The notes: a model not told the origin generated them from the letters alone. DNA of 64,000 nt from Gracilibacillus suaedae (GCF_017599345.1 NZ_JAGFVL010000040.1:62001-126000); one strand, 5' to 3'. Positions 1 to 8,736 are shown, counted from the first letter of the stretch. Program-made: numbers and translations.

Positions 1-1200
1 GAATTGATGTTCTGCATATAATTGTAAGCCAAGCATCGCCGAATAATAGTTATTTTCGTAACCGTCATCCCCCCATAAAGTAACAAAAACATCTTCTATA
101 CCTTCTTGCTTACATACCGATAGAGCCGCTTCACTTGTTTTTAATGATAGTCCATAATTCGTTGCGAAGGTATTCCAAACCCAAATACCACCAGCAAACG
201 CAGGTGTTTGTCCCAATTGTTTATGTTTAGCAATCAACGCCTGATAATCTTCTTGTTCCGTATGATAGTAATCCCAATACATCAGCTTGATATTGTCAGG
301 TATTTTATTTTTCATAACCTCTGAAATTTCCGTTGACATATCATACTGATCATCCCCAGAATTAGAAGCTAGCTTTAAAAACATGTCACTCCACATCATG
401 ACATCAAGCTCTAGTTTATCTGTTATTTCTTTTACCTGTCGTAAATGATCTGTCATCAAATCTATACGATCTTTATAGCCAAATTTATTTAAATAGATCC
501 CTCTTCCTGATTCTTCGGCTTCATCCATTCCAATATGAATACGTTTAGTTCGGAAAGGTTGAGCAGCAGCGGTAATCATTTTTCGTAAAAATTCATATGT
601 TGCTTCCTGTTCCACTAACAAAACACCTCTGGTATCCTTAAGGTGTGCTGCTGCATCCCACTTCAAAAACTCTTCTAAGTGTGCAAGTGTTTGGATACAA
701 GGAATCAGCTCGATTCCAAATTGAAACGCATAATCATCAAGCTCTTGCAATTCTTGTTGTGTATAACGTCCTCGCATATATCCAAAGTAAGGAAAGTCTT
801 TAACTTCATACGTATCTTCCATGTAAAGCATTGCAGCGTTAAATCCCATTAATGCCATTTTTCGAAGCATACCTTTGAATTGATCTACTCGGATCACGGC
901 ATTTCTAGACAGGTCAAACATCGGACCAATTGTTTGAAAATGTGGTGTTTCTTTCATCATAAACGTTGCTTGTTCTTCACTGTATTGGACAAATAAACCA
1001 ATTGCTCTATAGACGTGATAGGCTTGACTATAAGAAATAAACCCTTCACCATTTCTGAACTCAACAACAGTCTCCTTACTATCACTCTTCTCTATTGTTA
1101 ATGGGATACCGTCTTCATGGAGGGTAATATTAATTTCCTTCTGTAATTCTTCAATACCAGGTAAAAATGAATGAAATTCTCCTTGTAATAAAATATACAA
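1..1200 (-). CDS. GH20 beta-N-acetylhexosaminidase, C-terminus cut by window edge
   Basis: Reading the minus strand from a TTG at 1200 gives 400 uninterrupted codons that run off the window, so the 3' end is missing. A Shine-Dalgarno-like AAAGGGTG lies just upstream. Residues 92-100 (GPMFDLSRN) open the GH20 barrel, and HIGMDEAEE at about 222-230 holds the Asp226-Glu227 pair expected for substrate-assisted catalysis. There is no signal peptide, so the enzyme should be cytoplasmic and trim imported N-acetylglucosaminides. It is last in an operon after a binding protein and two permeases (gap to the permease 37 bp). This suggests that imported chito-oligosaccharide or muropeptide sugars are its substrate. 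The family call is firm; the exact substrate is inferred. Confidence 0.88.
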   Translation of the reverse strand, partial: MYILLQGEFHSFLPGIEELQKEINITLHEDGIPLTIEKSDSKETVVEFRNGEGFISYSQAYHVYRAIGLFVQYSEEQATFMMKETPHFQTIGPMFDLSRNAVIRVDQFKGMLRKMALMGFNAAMLYMEDTYEVKDFPYFGYMRGRYTQQELQELDDYAFQFGIELIPCIQTLAHLEEFLKWDAAAHLKDTRGVLLVEQEATYEFLRKMITAAAQPFRTKRIHIGMDEAEESGRGIYLNKFGYKDRIDLMTDHLRQVKEITDKLELDVMMWSDMFLKLASNSGDDQYDMSTEISEVMKNKIPDNIKLMYWDYYHTEQEDYQALIAKHKQLGQTPAFAGGIWVWNTFATNYGLSLKTSEAALSVCKQEGIEDVFVTLWGDDGYENNYYSAMLGLQLYAEHQF

Positions 1201-1237
1201 ATGGATCACCCTTTCTTTTTTGATTGTCTCTCAATCG

Positions 1238-2128
1238 TTACCCTTTTACTGCTCCAGATGTTGCTCCTTTTTCAAATGTTTTTTGAGCTACAAGATAGAA
1301 AATCAGTACAGGAATTACTGTCATCGCAATCGCCGCAGTCATTAAACCGTAATCTGTACCATATTGTGAACTAACATTAGATAATAGCACTACGATTGGT
1401 GCTACGCTTTCGTGTGATACTAATACTAATGAGGAGAATAAATCGTTATATGACCAAAGGAATACAAATATACCCACTGTTGCGAAAGAAGGTAATGATA
1501 TCGGTAAGAATACTCTAGTAAACATTTTGAATCGACCGCAGCCATCCATTACAGATGCCTCTTCCAATTCCTTGGGGATAGTCGCCATATAACCACTGAT
1601 AACCAAGATAGCAAAAGGCAAATTACCCGCAGTATGAGGAATAATCAGCGCAAGGTATGTATTGACGAGATCCATTTGAATCATCATCCGGTATACAGGA
1701 ACAATCGTAGCAAATGCTGGGATTAATAAACTTGCGATTAACAACGCTTGCAATACCCCTCTTAACTTAAATTGCATTCGTGCCATTGCAAAAGCTGCTA
1801 ATCCACCAATAAACAATACAAGTAGTACAACAGATCCAGATATAATAAAACTGTTCATATAACTCTTTCCAATGTTAACCGTTTCAAACGCATTTACATA
1901 ATTTTGCATCGTTGGGTCAGTTGGCATTTTAAATGTATCCGTAATAATCTCACGGGATTCCTTAAAAGAATTCAAGAATACCCATGCTAAAGGAAAAATG
2001 GTAGTCATTGACCATAAAGTAAGTATGACGTAAATAAAAATTTTTCCTATTTTTGATTGAGTAAAATATCTTTCTTGAAACCTTTCCCAAAATGTTAAAC
2101 GGTCTTCAGTATAAGAATGCAATGGCAA
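1238..2128 (-). CDS. Sugar ABC transporter permease, MalG type
   Basis: A 296-residue polytopic membrane protein of the carbohydrate ABC permease family (CUT1, MalG-like). It has a first membrane segment at about 29-52, a cytoplasmic EAA loop around 187-210 (EEASVMDGCGRF, then LPISLP), and a C-terminal tail of the kind seen in MalG proteins. It should pair with the MalF-type permease encoded 15 bp upstream to form the channel. No ATPase is encoded nearby, so a shared MsmX-type ATPase encoded elsewhere is likely, as is common for CUT1 systems in Bacillus. The neighbouring GH20 and NagR-type operators suggest N-acetylglucosamine oligomers as cargo. Confidence 0.9.
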   Translation of the reverse strand: MPLHSYTEDRLTFWERFQERYFTQSKIGKIFIYVILTLWSMTTIFPLAWVFLNSFKESREIITDTFKMPTDPTMQNYVNAFETVNIGKSYMNSFIISGSVVLLVLFIGGLAAFAMARMQFKLRGVLQALLIASLLIPAFATIVPVYRMMIQMDLVNTYLALIIPHTAGNLPFAILVISGYMATIPKELEEASVMDGCGRFKMFTRVFLPISLPSFATVGIFVFLWSYNDLFSSLVLVSHESVAPIVVLLSNVSSQYGTDYGLMTAAIAMTVIPVLIFYLVAQKTFEKGATSGAVKG

Positions 2129-2143
2129 ACACCTCTCTTCCTA

Positions 2144-3007
2144 TTAGTATGTTACTTCTTCTTTTTGCAATAATTTGTTCGTAATAAACGCTAAACTTAA
2201 ACCTAAAACAACGATTACCACTGCAATAGTAGCACCATATCCCATTGCCGTATCTTCAAATGCTTTCTGATACATATAGGTTCCTAGTACTTCTGAGGAA
2301 CTACCCGGACCACCTCTAGTAATAATGTAAACAAGTTCGAAAATCTTTAACGTACCGGTAATGGCAAGAACAATACATGTTTTCAAATCACTCACTATTA
2401 ACGGAATCGTCAGTTTAAACATCTTTTGTACACCGGTAATTCCTTCTAAAGCAGCTGCTTCATAAAAATCATTCGGAATCTTTTGAATAGCCGTTAATAA
2501 GATGACAAAGTAAAAGCCAACATAGTTCCAAATCGTTGGTATAGCTACCATATATAAGGATGATTGTTCGGTCAGCCATAACACTCTTTCTAAACCAAGA
2601 TTAACTAAAATCTCATTCAGCAAACCGTTTCTGTAATTATAAATCAAGGTAAATAATAACCCGATCGCAGCACCGGAAATAACGATTGGAAAGAAAAAAG
2701 TTGTCCGATAAAAGCCCGCCCCTTTCGTAATTGCATTAACCATTATCGCTAAAACTAGTGCGATGCCTACCTGAAAAATCGTTACATACAACATTAACTC
2801 CAGCGAATTGAATAATGCTTCTCTGGCAATCTCATCACTCCATAACCGAACATAGTTATCTAGTCCAATAAACGTAGAGTTAAAGAATCCATCCGTTTTA
2901 TAAAAGCTCTGCAAAATATTGTCCACAAACGGATAATACAAAAAGATACCTGTTATGACAAAAGCAGGCGTGAGAAAAAGAAAAACATATAGTTTATCAC
3001 CTTTCAT
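2144..3007 (-). CDS. Sugar ABC transporter permease, MalF type
   Basis: A 287-residue CUT1 permease with six predicted membrane segments and an EAA loop near 196-216 (EAAALEGITGVQK). The frame stays open upstream to 3058. The start at 3007 is preferred because AAGGGAGGATGTC precedes it at proper spacing and the protein then begins MKGDKLYVFLFLTPAF, a typical MalF N-terminus. The upstream extension (SLYLGQPRC and so on) looks like untranslated sequence. It lies 77 bp downstream of the binding-protein gene and 15 bp before the MalG-type gene, in one operon. It should form the heterodimeric channel with the next permease. Confidence 0.9.
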   Translation of the reverse strand: MKGDKLYVFLFLTPAFVITGIFLYYPFVDNILQSFYKTDGFFNSTFIGLDNYVRLWSDEIAREALFNSLELMLYVTIFQVGIALVLAIMVNAITKGAGFYRTTFFFPIVISGAAIGLLFTLIYNYRNGLLNEILVNLGLERVLWLTEQSSLYMVAIPTIWNYVGFYFVILLTAIQKIPNDFYEAAALEGITGVQKMFKLTIPLIVSDLKTCIVLAITGTLKIFELVYIITRGGPGSSSEVLGTYMYQKAFEDTAMGYGATIAVVIVVLGLSLAFITNKLLQKEEVTY

Positions 3008-3084
3008 GACATCCTCCCTTCCAGATGAGCAACGAGGCTGACCCAGATACAGGGACAACCTCCTATTTGCTATCTAGTTATCTA

Positions 3085-4392
3085 TTACTCTTCCATTGCA
3101 GCTGCTTCCTCTAATACTTGTTCACCAGTTGTGTTACCACTTACAATATCAGGGACGCTTGTCCGCACATGCGTAAACGCTTCCGGATAAATACGATCGT
3201 TAATCGGTAAAGCTACTGCTGGGGCGTCACTTACTAATTGATGACCTGCTTCCAGATAAGCTGGTAAATCTTCCAATGCACCTTTAGCTGGTGGTTGTCC
3301 TGTTGCTTCAGCAATCCGAACAATAATTTCTTCTGAAGTTAAATAGTTAAACAAATCTACAACGACATCACGCTTTGCTTCATCTTCATAGGATTTAGTA
3401 CTGATAAACCATCCTTGAGATGCTCCACCGACAATCTCACCAGTTTCACCTCCATCAGCATAAACCGGCATCGGTAAAACGGTAACATCTTCGCCCATAC
3501 CTGCTTCTTCCAATTGCCCCCAGAACCAGGAGCCTTCGAAAATCATTGCTGCTTGTTCCTGTTTAAATAATTCCTGTGCCATTGCTAAATCAATTGTAGC
3601 CGCATCAGGTGTAAACGCTCCCATATCTGCGTGTTTTTTAATGTTATCTAAACCTTCCGCCCATGTCGGATTTTGGTCTGCTAATTCTGCTTTATAATTT
3701 TCCATACCACCTGCCGCGAGTGCGTAGTGTTCTACTACATAATAAGAATCCTCTGTAGACGCTGCGATTGGAACAATATCTGTTTCAGCAAAAGCTTCAA
3801 TTGCTGCTTCATATTGCTCCCAAGTAGTAGGTAGTTCAATTCCATTTTCTTCAAATAACTTCTTATTTACGAATAAGCCTTCATAAAAACCAGATTGTGG
3901 CGCAGCATAAATGTTACCGTCACTATGTCTTTGTTGTTCTAACATGGAATTAAATCCAGATAAGTCAATACCTTCCGCTTCTTCTAAGTTTACAACTTTA
4001 CCTTCTTCGATAAGTCCTTCTGCATCAACTGTATTAAAATAGAACATCATATCAGGCTCATTATCAGAAGAGAAATCCGTATTTACTTTCGTTCGGATTG
4101 TACCAGCATCGGCTGATTGTGAATCATTTTCAATGCTTACATGTGGATGTTCGCTTACAAATTCGTCTAATACTTCCTGAAATACTTCACCAGCTGGATC
4201 CGTACCTGCCATTGTCGTAACCACTCGTAAATCAACTTCTCCAGATGCTTCTTCTGTATCTGTCTCTTCCGCACTTTCAGAAGTATCATCATTATCTGCC
4301 GGTGTTGAATCGGTTTCATTATTAGAACATGCTACTAAACCTATTAAAACAAACAAAAGTACTAACAACAGACTCCATTTAAAATGCTTCAA
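3085..4392 (-). CDS. Extracellular sugar-binding lipoprotein of the amino-sugar ABC transporter
   Basis: A 435-residue solute-binding protein (SBP family 1). The N-terminus has a positive start, a hydrophobic stretch and the lipobox LVAC with Cys22 as the predicted lipidation site. A Glu/Asp/Thr-rich linker (about 24-50) tethers the domain to the membrane. The start is TTG at 4392, eight bases after AAAGGAG; the first ATG in frame would remove the signal peptide. It is the first gene of the minus-strand operon, transcribed from a sigma-A promoter overlapped by a NagR-type operator. Context points to GlcNAc-containing oligosaccharides, but binding specificity cannot be read from the sequence. 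Confidence 0.9.
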   Translation of the reverse strand: MKHFKWSLLLVLLFVLIGLVACSNNETDSTPADNDDTSESAEETDTEEASGEVDLRVVTTMAGTDPAGEVFQEVLDEFVSEHPHVSIENDSQSADAGTIRTKVNTDFSSDNEPDMMFYFNTVDAEGLIEEGKVVNLEEAEGIDLSGFNSMLEQQRHSDGNIYAAPQSGFYEGLFVNKKLFEENGIELPTTWEQYEAAIEAFAETDIVPIAASTEDSYYVVEHYALAAGGMENYKAELADQNPTWAEGLDNIKKHADMGAFTPDAATIDLAMAQELFKQEQAAMIFEGSWFWGQLEEAGMGEDVTVLPMPVYADGGETGEIVGGASQGWFISTKSYEDEAKRDVVVDLFNYLTSEEIIVRIAEATGQPPAKGALEDLPAYLEAGHQLVSDAPAVALPINDRIYPEAFTHVRTSVPDIVSGNTTGEQVLEEAAAMEE

Positions 4393-4437
4393 CCTAACTA
4401 CTCCTTTTCTATAAAGTTTATCAACAACTTATGTACA

Positions 4438-4453
4438 GTTGTCTATACCTAAT
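4438..4453. promoter_or_regulatory. NagR-type (GntR/YvoA) operator, site 1
   Basis: GTTGTCTATACCTAAT is the exact reverse complement of the site at 4784-4799. The core GGTATAGACAAC resembles the operator recognised by B. subtilis NagR/YvoA. It overlaps the downstream edge of the -10 box of the binding-protein promoter, so a bound repressor would block transcription of the importer and hexosaminidase. Confidence 0.8.
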
Positions 4454-4479
4454 ATAGCTTGGCAGGTTTGAAATGTCAA
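4451..4479 (-). promoter_or_regulatory. Sigma-A promoter of the amino-sugar importer operon
   Basis: On the minus strand TTGACA (4479-4474), a 17-bp spacer and TATATT (4456-4451) make a near-consensus promoter. It lies about 60 bp upstream of the TTG start at 4392 and overlaps NagR-type operator 1. Confidence 0.75.
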
Positions 4480-4658
4480 TACCTATTCTATAATTTTGCC
4501 ATAATCAACCATTATTTAAATAAATCTGTTAGAAATCAAAACATACCAATCTATAATAGTAGTACATTTTTCATTAATTTAGATTTATTATTCTATCATA
4601 CTATTGCTTAAACTCCTCCTATTTAATGATCTGATTTTTTGGATACAGTGAAACCATA

Positions 4659-4697
4659 ATCAGTTGGGGTTTTACAGACGGTTAACACCGTGATAAA
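4659..4697 (+). repeat. Partial copy of structured repeat family R2
   Basis: This stretch carries the 3' box of a repeat found at three other places in the window: GGGGTTTTACAGACGG followed by a small stem ACGGT-TAAC-ACCGT and TGATAAA. Only the 3' part is recognisable. It lies in the 465-bp divergent gap 4393-4857, which also holds the two operators and the importer promoter and otherwise AT-rich DNA with no further gene. Confidence 0.5.
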
Positions 4698-4783
4698 TGT
4701 CAACATATCTTGTATATACCATTTGCAACCTTTTTGCAATAACTGTTCACACACTTTTTACAAAAAATATACCATATATCTTT

Positions 4784-4799
4784 ATTAGGTATAGACAAC
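4784..4799. promoter_or_regulatory. NagR-type (GntR/YvoA) operator, site 2
   Basis: ATTAGGTATAGACAAC is an exact inverted copy of site 1, 346 bp away, and lies 58 bp upstream of the nagA start. It covers the region where a weak plus-strand promoter would have its -10 (TTTACA, 18 bp, TTTATT). It is expected to control nagA-nagB-nagR-murQ. Confidence 0.8.
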
Positions 4800-4857
4800 C
4801 ATACTTTAAACTGGTATTCTATGATTAACAACTTATTCTCTAAAGGTGTGATCATAA

Positions 4858-6039
4858 TTGAATAGACAAAAGCTTTTGATTAAAAACATGAAAATTTATG
4901 CAGAAAACCGGAAACTTCATAACGGATTCATTAAAATCAAGGATCATATCATCGAAGAAATTGGTACATTAGACCAATTAACAACAGAAGAGGAATACCA
5001 AATCCTTGATTTTTCAGATAAAAATGTAAAGGCGATACCTGGATTAATCGACGTTCATATACATGGCGCCAACGGAGCTGATGTGATGGATGGCACGAAA
5101 CAGGCATTGCGAACAATGGCTGATACATTACCGAAAGAAGGAACGACTTCTTTTTTAGCGACCACCATGACCCAAAGTAACGACGATATCGAAAGAGCGA
5201 TTAAAAATGTCGCTTCTTACATGGGTCAGCAACATCCAGGGGTAGCAGAGATTATCGGGATTCATTTAGAAGGGCCTTTCATCAACATTAAGCGAAAAGG
5301 AGCACAGTCTGAAGAACATATTACAGAACCAAATATTTCACTGTTTCAAAAATGGCAGCAATTAGCGAACAAACAAATAAAACTTGTCACACTTGCACCA
5401 GAAGTAAATGGTGGAATGGAATTAGTTCAGCATTTAAAAAGCCAAGGCATTATTGCATCAGCAGGACATACCGACGCTACCGCTGACGAAATTAAGACAG
5501 CTATCAAACATGGCTTATCTCATATTACACATTTATATAACCAGATGCGTGGCTTTCATCATCGGGAACCAGGTGTAGTAGGTGCTGCATGGCTACAGAA
5601 TGAACTGATGGTAGAAATGATTGCTGATGGTGTTCATTCCACACCTGAAGCGATTCAGACAGCTTTTGAACTCAAAGGGAAAGACAGATTACTTTTAATA
5701 ACTGATGCAATGAGAGCTAAGTGCTTGCACGATGGTCACTATGACTTAGGCGGACAAAAAGTCAATGTCGTAGAACAAAAAGCTAGACTGGAGGATGGCA
5801 CGTTGGCAGGCAGCACTTTAAAATTGGGTGATGCACTGAAAAATATCATTCAATTTAGTGGTTGTACTTTCGAGGAGGCAATCGCCATGACTTCCGCAAA
5901 TGCTGCTAAAGAATTGGGTATGATAAACAGAAAAGGTACCATTGCCGAGAAAAAAGATGCCGATATCGTTTTATTAGATGATAACAATGATATCATTCTT
6001 ACACTTTGCCGCGGAGAAATTGCTTACGAAAGGATGTAA
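4858..6039 (+). CDS. nagA: N-acetylglucosamine-6-phosphate deacetylase
   Basis: A 393-residue amidohydrolase-superfamily enzyme that converts GlcNAc-6-phosphate to glucosamine-6-phosphate and acetate in the cytoplasm. Visible family motifs are PGLIDVHIHG (about 61-70, metal-binding His pair), HLEGPF near 136-141, ASAGHTDA near 200-207, the HLYNQM segment near 224-229 and the catalytic Asp in ITDAMRA near 282. The start is TTG at 4858 after TAAAGGTGTG; the next in-frame ATG would delete the first strand. It is the first gene of the plus-strand operon, six bases before nagB, downstream of NagR-type operator 2. The length is normal for the family. Confidence 0.95.
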   Translation: MNRQKLLIKNMKIYAENRKLHNGFIKIKDHIIEEIGTLDQLTTEEEYQILDFSDKNVKAIPGLIDVHIHGANGADVMDGTKQALRTMADTLPKEGTTSFLATTMTQSNDDIERAIKNVASYMGQQHPGVAEIIGIHLEGPFINIKRKGAQSEEHITEPNISLFQKWQQLANKQIKLVTLAPEVNGGMELVQHLKSQGIIASAGHTDATADEIKTAIKHGLSHITHLYNQMRGFHHREPGVVGAAWLQNELMVEMIADGVHSTPEAIQTAFELKGKDRLLLITDAMRAKCLHDGHYDLGGQKVNVVEQKARLEDGTLAGSTLKLGDALKNIIQFSGCTFEEAIAMTSANAAKELGMINRKGTIAEKKDADIVLLDDNNDIILTLCRGEIAYERM

Positions 6040-6045
6040 CAAAAG

Positions 6046-6777
6046 ATGAAAGTAATTCGCACAACTAATCACCAAGAAATGAGTAAAATTGCAGCAAATA
6101 TTATCCTGGATAGAATTAAATCTAGTTCACAAATCACATTGGGATTAGCTACTGGTGGGACCCCTATTCAAACATATGCCCATTTAGCGCAAGATTATCT
6201 GGAGAATAAAACCTCTTATCAGCATGTCATCACATTTAATTTAGATGAGTATATTGGACTTCCTAAAGAGGACCCTAACAGTTACCATTACTATATGGAT
6301 AAACATTTATTCAGCAAGGTAAACATTCCCAGAGATCAAACATTCATTCCCAACGGGCTAACGGAAGATCTTGAAGCAGAATGCAAAGCATACGAGCAAA
6401 AAATCCAACAATACAACGGGATTGATTTACAACTATTGGGATTAGGTATAAACGGTCATATCGGGTTTAATGAACCTGGAACACCATTTGATCAGCACAC
6501 CCATATCGTTTCCTTAACCAATTCAACGATACAGGCAAACGCTCGCTTTTTTGGAACGGTAGCGGAAGTCCCGAAAAAGGCCATCACAATGGGAATTGGC
6601 TCGATCATAGAAAGCAAAGAAATATTACTACTAGTATCCGGAAAAGAAAAGAATCAAGCACTAAACAAACTCTTGCATGGTAGAATTGATGAACAATTCC
6701 CAGCATCTATCCTAAACCATCATGAAAATGTTACCATCATTGCAGATGAAGATGCTATAATGAATACGGATATTTAA
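6046..6777 (+). CDS. nagB: Glucosamine-6-phosphate deaminase
   Basis: A 243-residue member of the NagB/SIS-like isomerase-deaminase family. It converts glucosamine-6-phosphate to fructose-6-phosphate and ammonia, feeding glycolysis. Signature segments are LGLATGGTP near 33-41, FNLDEYIGL near 65-73 with the catalytic Asp, and LGLGINGHIGFNEPG near 131-145 with the catalytic His. It has the length of the short Bacillus form, without the long allosteric C-terminus of the E. coli enzyme. It lies six bases downstream of nagA and acts directly after it. Confidence 0.95.
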   Translation: MKVIRTTNHQEMSKIAANIILDRIKSSSQITLGLATGGTPIQTYAHLAQDYLENKTSYQHVITFNLDEYIGLPKEDPNSYHYYMDKHLFSKVNIPRDQTFIPNGLTEDLEAECKAYEQKIQQYNGIDLQLLGLGINGHIGFNEPGTPFDQHTHIVSLTNSTIQANARFFGTVAEVPKKAITMGIGSIIESKEILLLVSGKEKNQALNKLLHGRIDEQFPASILNHHENVTIIADEDAIMNTDI

Positions 6778-6781
6778 TAAA

Positions 6782-6847
6782 TTACAATGTGAAATTTAAT
6801 GATATTGCAAGTAGAACACCAAAAACGACGCTAACTAAAGCAACTAT
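6782..6847 (-). pseudogene. Possible C-terminal remnant of a membrane-protein gene
   Basis: In the 112-bp nagB-nagR gap the minus strand reads IVALVSVVFGVLLAISLNF, then TL and a stop, preceded by an in-frame stop. This looks like the last membrane helix of a transporter whose remainder is gone. It could also be chance, because hydrophobic codons are common in AT-rich DNA. No family can be named. Confidence 0.25.
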
Positions 6848-6889
6848 TTATTTTAGTAATAAGATCGATAACAGAAAGGAGAAAGTCCA

Positions 6890-7612
6890 ATGATAGATAA
6901 GCAATCGCCAATTCCTATTTATCATCAACTAGAAGAGCAAATTAAATCTAAAATAGAAAATGGTGAATACAAGCCGGGTGATGCATTACCATCCGAGCGA
7001 GAATACGCTGAACAGCTGAATATCAGTAGAATGACAGTGCGGCAAGCAATTACCAATTTAGTAAATGAACGCTATTTACACCGCATAAAAGGTAAAGGAA
7101 CATTCATAACCGAGCAAAAGTTAGAACAAAACTTAAATGGACTCACAAGCTTTACAGAGGACATGAAAGCACGTGGTATGGAGCCAGGTAACAAATTAAT
7201 TAATTTCGAAATCATCCCAGCCAATCAGAGTTTAGCCGAACAGCTTCATATACCGGAACACGCACCGATTTATGAGATAAAACGAATACGCTTAGCTGAG
7301 AATATTCCCATGGCTTTGGAGCGCACATATATTTCAGCAAACTTAATAAAAGGCATGACAGATGATATTGTGCAAAACTCACTTTATCAATATATCGAGA
7401 GTGAATTAGGATTAAAAATAGGAAAAGCAAGCCAAATATTTGAAGCTACTATTGCTAATGAAGAAGAAATTGAATATTTAGAAATACCTGAGCATTCACC
7501 TGTCCTTTTCATGAAAAGAACGACACAACTAGAAAATGGCACGACATTTGAAGTTGTTAAATCCTCTTACCGTGCAGATCGATACAAATTTATGCTTGAT
7601 CTAGAGCGTTAA
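6890..7612 (+). CDS. nagR: GntR-family repressor of amino-sugar genes (NagR/YvoA type)
   Basis: A 240-residue regulator with an N-terminal winged helix (about 5-72; GEYKPGDALPSEREYAEQLNISRMTV recognisable in part) and a C-terminal UTRA effector domain (about 92-235) with the family segment LNGLTSFTEDM near 85-95. UTRA-domain GntR proteins of this branch sense glucosamine-6-P or GlcNAc-6-P. AGAAAGGAGAAAGTCC precedes the ATG. It sits between nagB and murQ, as expected for an autoregulated pathway repressor. The two identical operators at 4438 and 4784 are its probable targets. Confidence 0.92.
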   Translation: MIDKQSPIPIYHQLEEQIKSKIENGEYKPGDALPSEREYAEQLNISRMTVRQAITNLVNERYLHRIKGKGTFITEQKLEQNLNGLTSFTEDMKARGMEPGNKLINFEIIPANQSLAEQLHIPEHAPIYEIKRIRLAENIPMALERTYISANLIKGMTDDIVQNSLYQYIESELGLKIGKASQIFEATIANEEEIEYLEIPEHSPVLFMKRTTQLENGTTFEVVKSSYRADRYKFMLDLER

Positions 7613-7628
7613 TAAGGAGCGTCGTATA

Positions 7629-8528
7629 ATGGTTAAAACAGTTACAGAAGCGATAAATCAAAATTCGCTTGCTATCGATGAAATGGAAGCTATCGATATC
7701 GTCTCTTTAATGTTGGAAGAAGAAGACCATATTCGAGAAGGAATTAAAAAATCACTAACAACTATTGCTGAAGCAGTTGAGCTAATCGTCGACAGGTGGC
7801 AACATGGAGCTCGTGTCTTTGTTATTGGCGCTGGAACGAGTGGACGTATTGGGGTATTAGACGCTGTCGAGCTTGGTCCGACATTTTCAATAGACCCCGA
7901 TCGATGGATTGCTTTCGTTGCTGGTGGAAAAAATGCCATGTGGGAACCACTTGAACAGCATGAAGATAATACTTCTGATATCGTTCAGGAATTACAACAT
8001 CACAATTTTAACGAAAACGATGTACTGATTGCTCTCAGCGCGAGTGGCTCGACTCCTTATTCCGTAGCTGCTCTAACCCATGCGAAAGAAAAACAAGCTG
8101 CATCGATTTCAATAAGCTGTAATCAACAGACATTGTCAACTAAACTAAGTGATGTTGGCATCGAATTGATAGTAGGTCCCGAAGTAATCCGTGGCTCAAC
8201 GAGACTAAAAGCTGGAACGGCCCAGAAAATAGCGATTAACATGATATCAACCGCAACCATGGTCAAGCTTGGTAAGGTGTATCAGAATGAGATGATCGAT
8301 ATGCAGCTAATTAATAAAAAGTTAGTAAAGCGCGCAGAGTCGATGCTAATGCAATTGACAAGTATCACGGAAAAAGAAGCACAAGCTTTGATGGATGAAA
8401 CAAACCATGATGTAAAACTTTCTTTAATCATGGCCAAAACAGGATGCAATAAGAACGAGGCAGCTCAATACCTAGCGAAGGCAAATAACCATGTAAAGAA
8501 AGCAATCCAATTATATGAAATGGGTTAA
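7629..8528 (+). CDS. murQ: N-acetylmuramic acid 6-phosphate etherase
   Basis: A 299-residue SIS-domain enzyme that cleaves the lactyl ether of MurNAc-6-phosphate to give GlcNAc-6-phosphate and D-lactate, feeding NagA. Motifs: VFVIGAGTSGRIGVLDAVE near 61-79 (phosphosugar loop), ALSASGSTPY near 136-145 and GPEVIRGSTRLKAGTAQK near 180-197, all diagnostic of MurQ. It begins 16 bp after nagR with GGAGCG upstream. In B. subtilis murQ sits with murR-murP-amiE-nagZ; here it is built into the nag operon and no MurNAc PTS permease or kinase is in the window. The MurNAc-6-P must therefore come from elsewhere. Confidence 0.95.
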   Translation: MVKTVTEAINQNSLAIDEMEAIDIVSLMLEEEDHIREGIKKSLTTIAEAVELIVDRWQHGARVFVIGAGTSGRIGVLDAVELGPTFSIDPDRWIAFVAGGKNAMWEPLEQHEDNTSDIVQELQHHNFNENDVLIALSASGSTPYSVAALTHAKEKQAASISISCNQQTLSTKLSDVGIELIVGPEVIRGSTRLKAGTAQKIAINMISTATMVKLGKVYQNEMIDMQLINKKLVKRAESMLMQLTSITEKEAQALMDETNHDVKLSLIMAKTGCNKNEAAQYLAKANNHVKKAIQLYEMG

Positions 8529-8567
8529 GAAACAGCGTGAAGAGCCGAACGTAAAATCATCTAACTC

Positions 8568-8596
8568 TTCACAAAAAGTATAGACTTCGCTATAAT
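8568..8596 (+). promoter_or_regulatory. Sigma-A promoter for the 26-residue peptide gene
   Basis: TTCACA (8568-8573), a 17-bp spacer and a perfect TATAAT (8591-8596) lie 57 bp upstream of the small gene at 8653. The peptide can therefore be made independently of the nag-mur operon. Confidence 0.7.
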
Positions 8597-8652
8597 AGAG
8601 AAAGAATAAAGTACATACGCAGTCGATTTTTCTTTTAAAAAGGAGGAGACTC

Positions 8653-8733
8653 ATGGGAATCGCATTAATTATCGGTGTTTGCGTTGCATTTTTTGTGGCT
8701 ATCTTCGCTGCGGGATATGAAGCGAAACAATAG
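8653..8733 (+). CDS. Small single-pass membrane peptide (26 aa)
   Basis: AAAGGAGGAGACTC precedes an ATG encoding 26 residues: MGIALIIGVCVAFFVAIFAA then GYEAKQ and a stop. One hydrophobic helix (about 2-20) is followed by a short charged tail, so an N-out or N-in membrane peptide is expected. The unit has its own near-perfect promoter, a textbook ribosome site and an intrinsic terminator four bases after the stop, so it is very likely a real gene despite its size. I do not recognise a family. Its position directly after murQ may be incidental. Confidence 0.72.
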   Translation: MGIALIIGVCVAFFVAIFAAGYEAKQ

Positions 8734-8736
8734 GTA

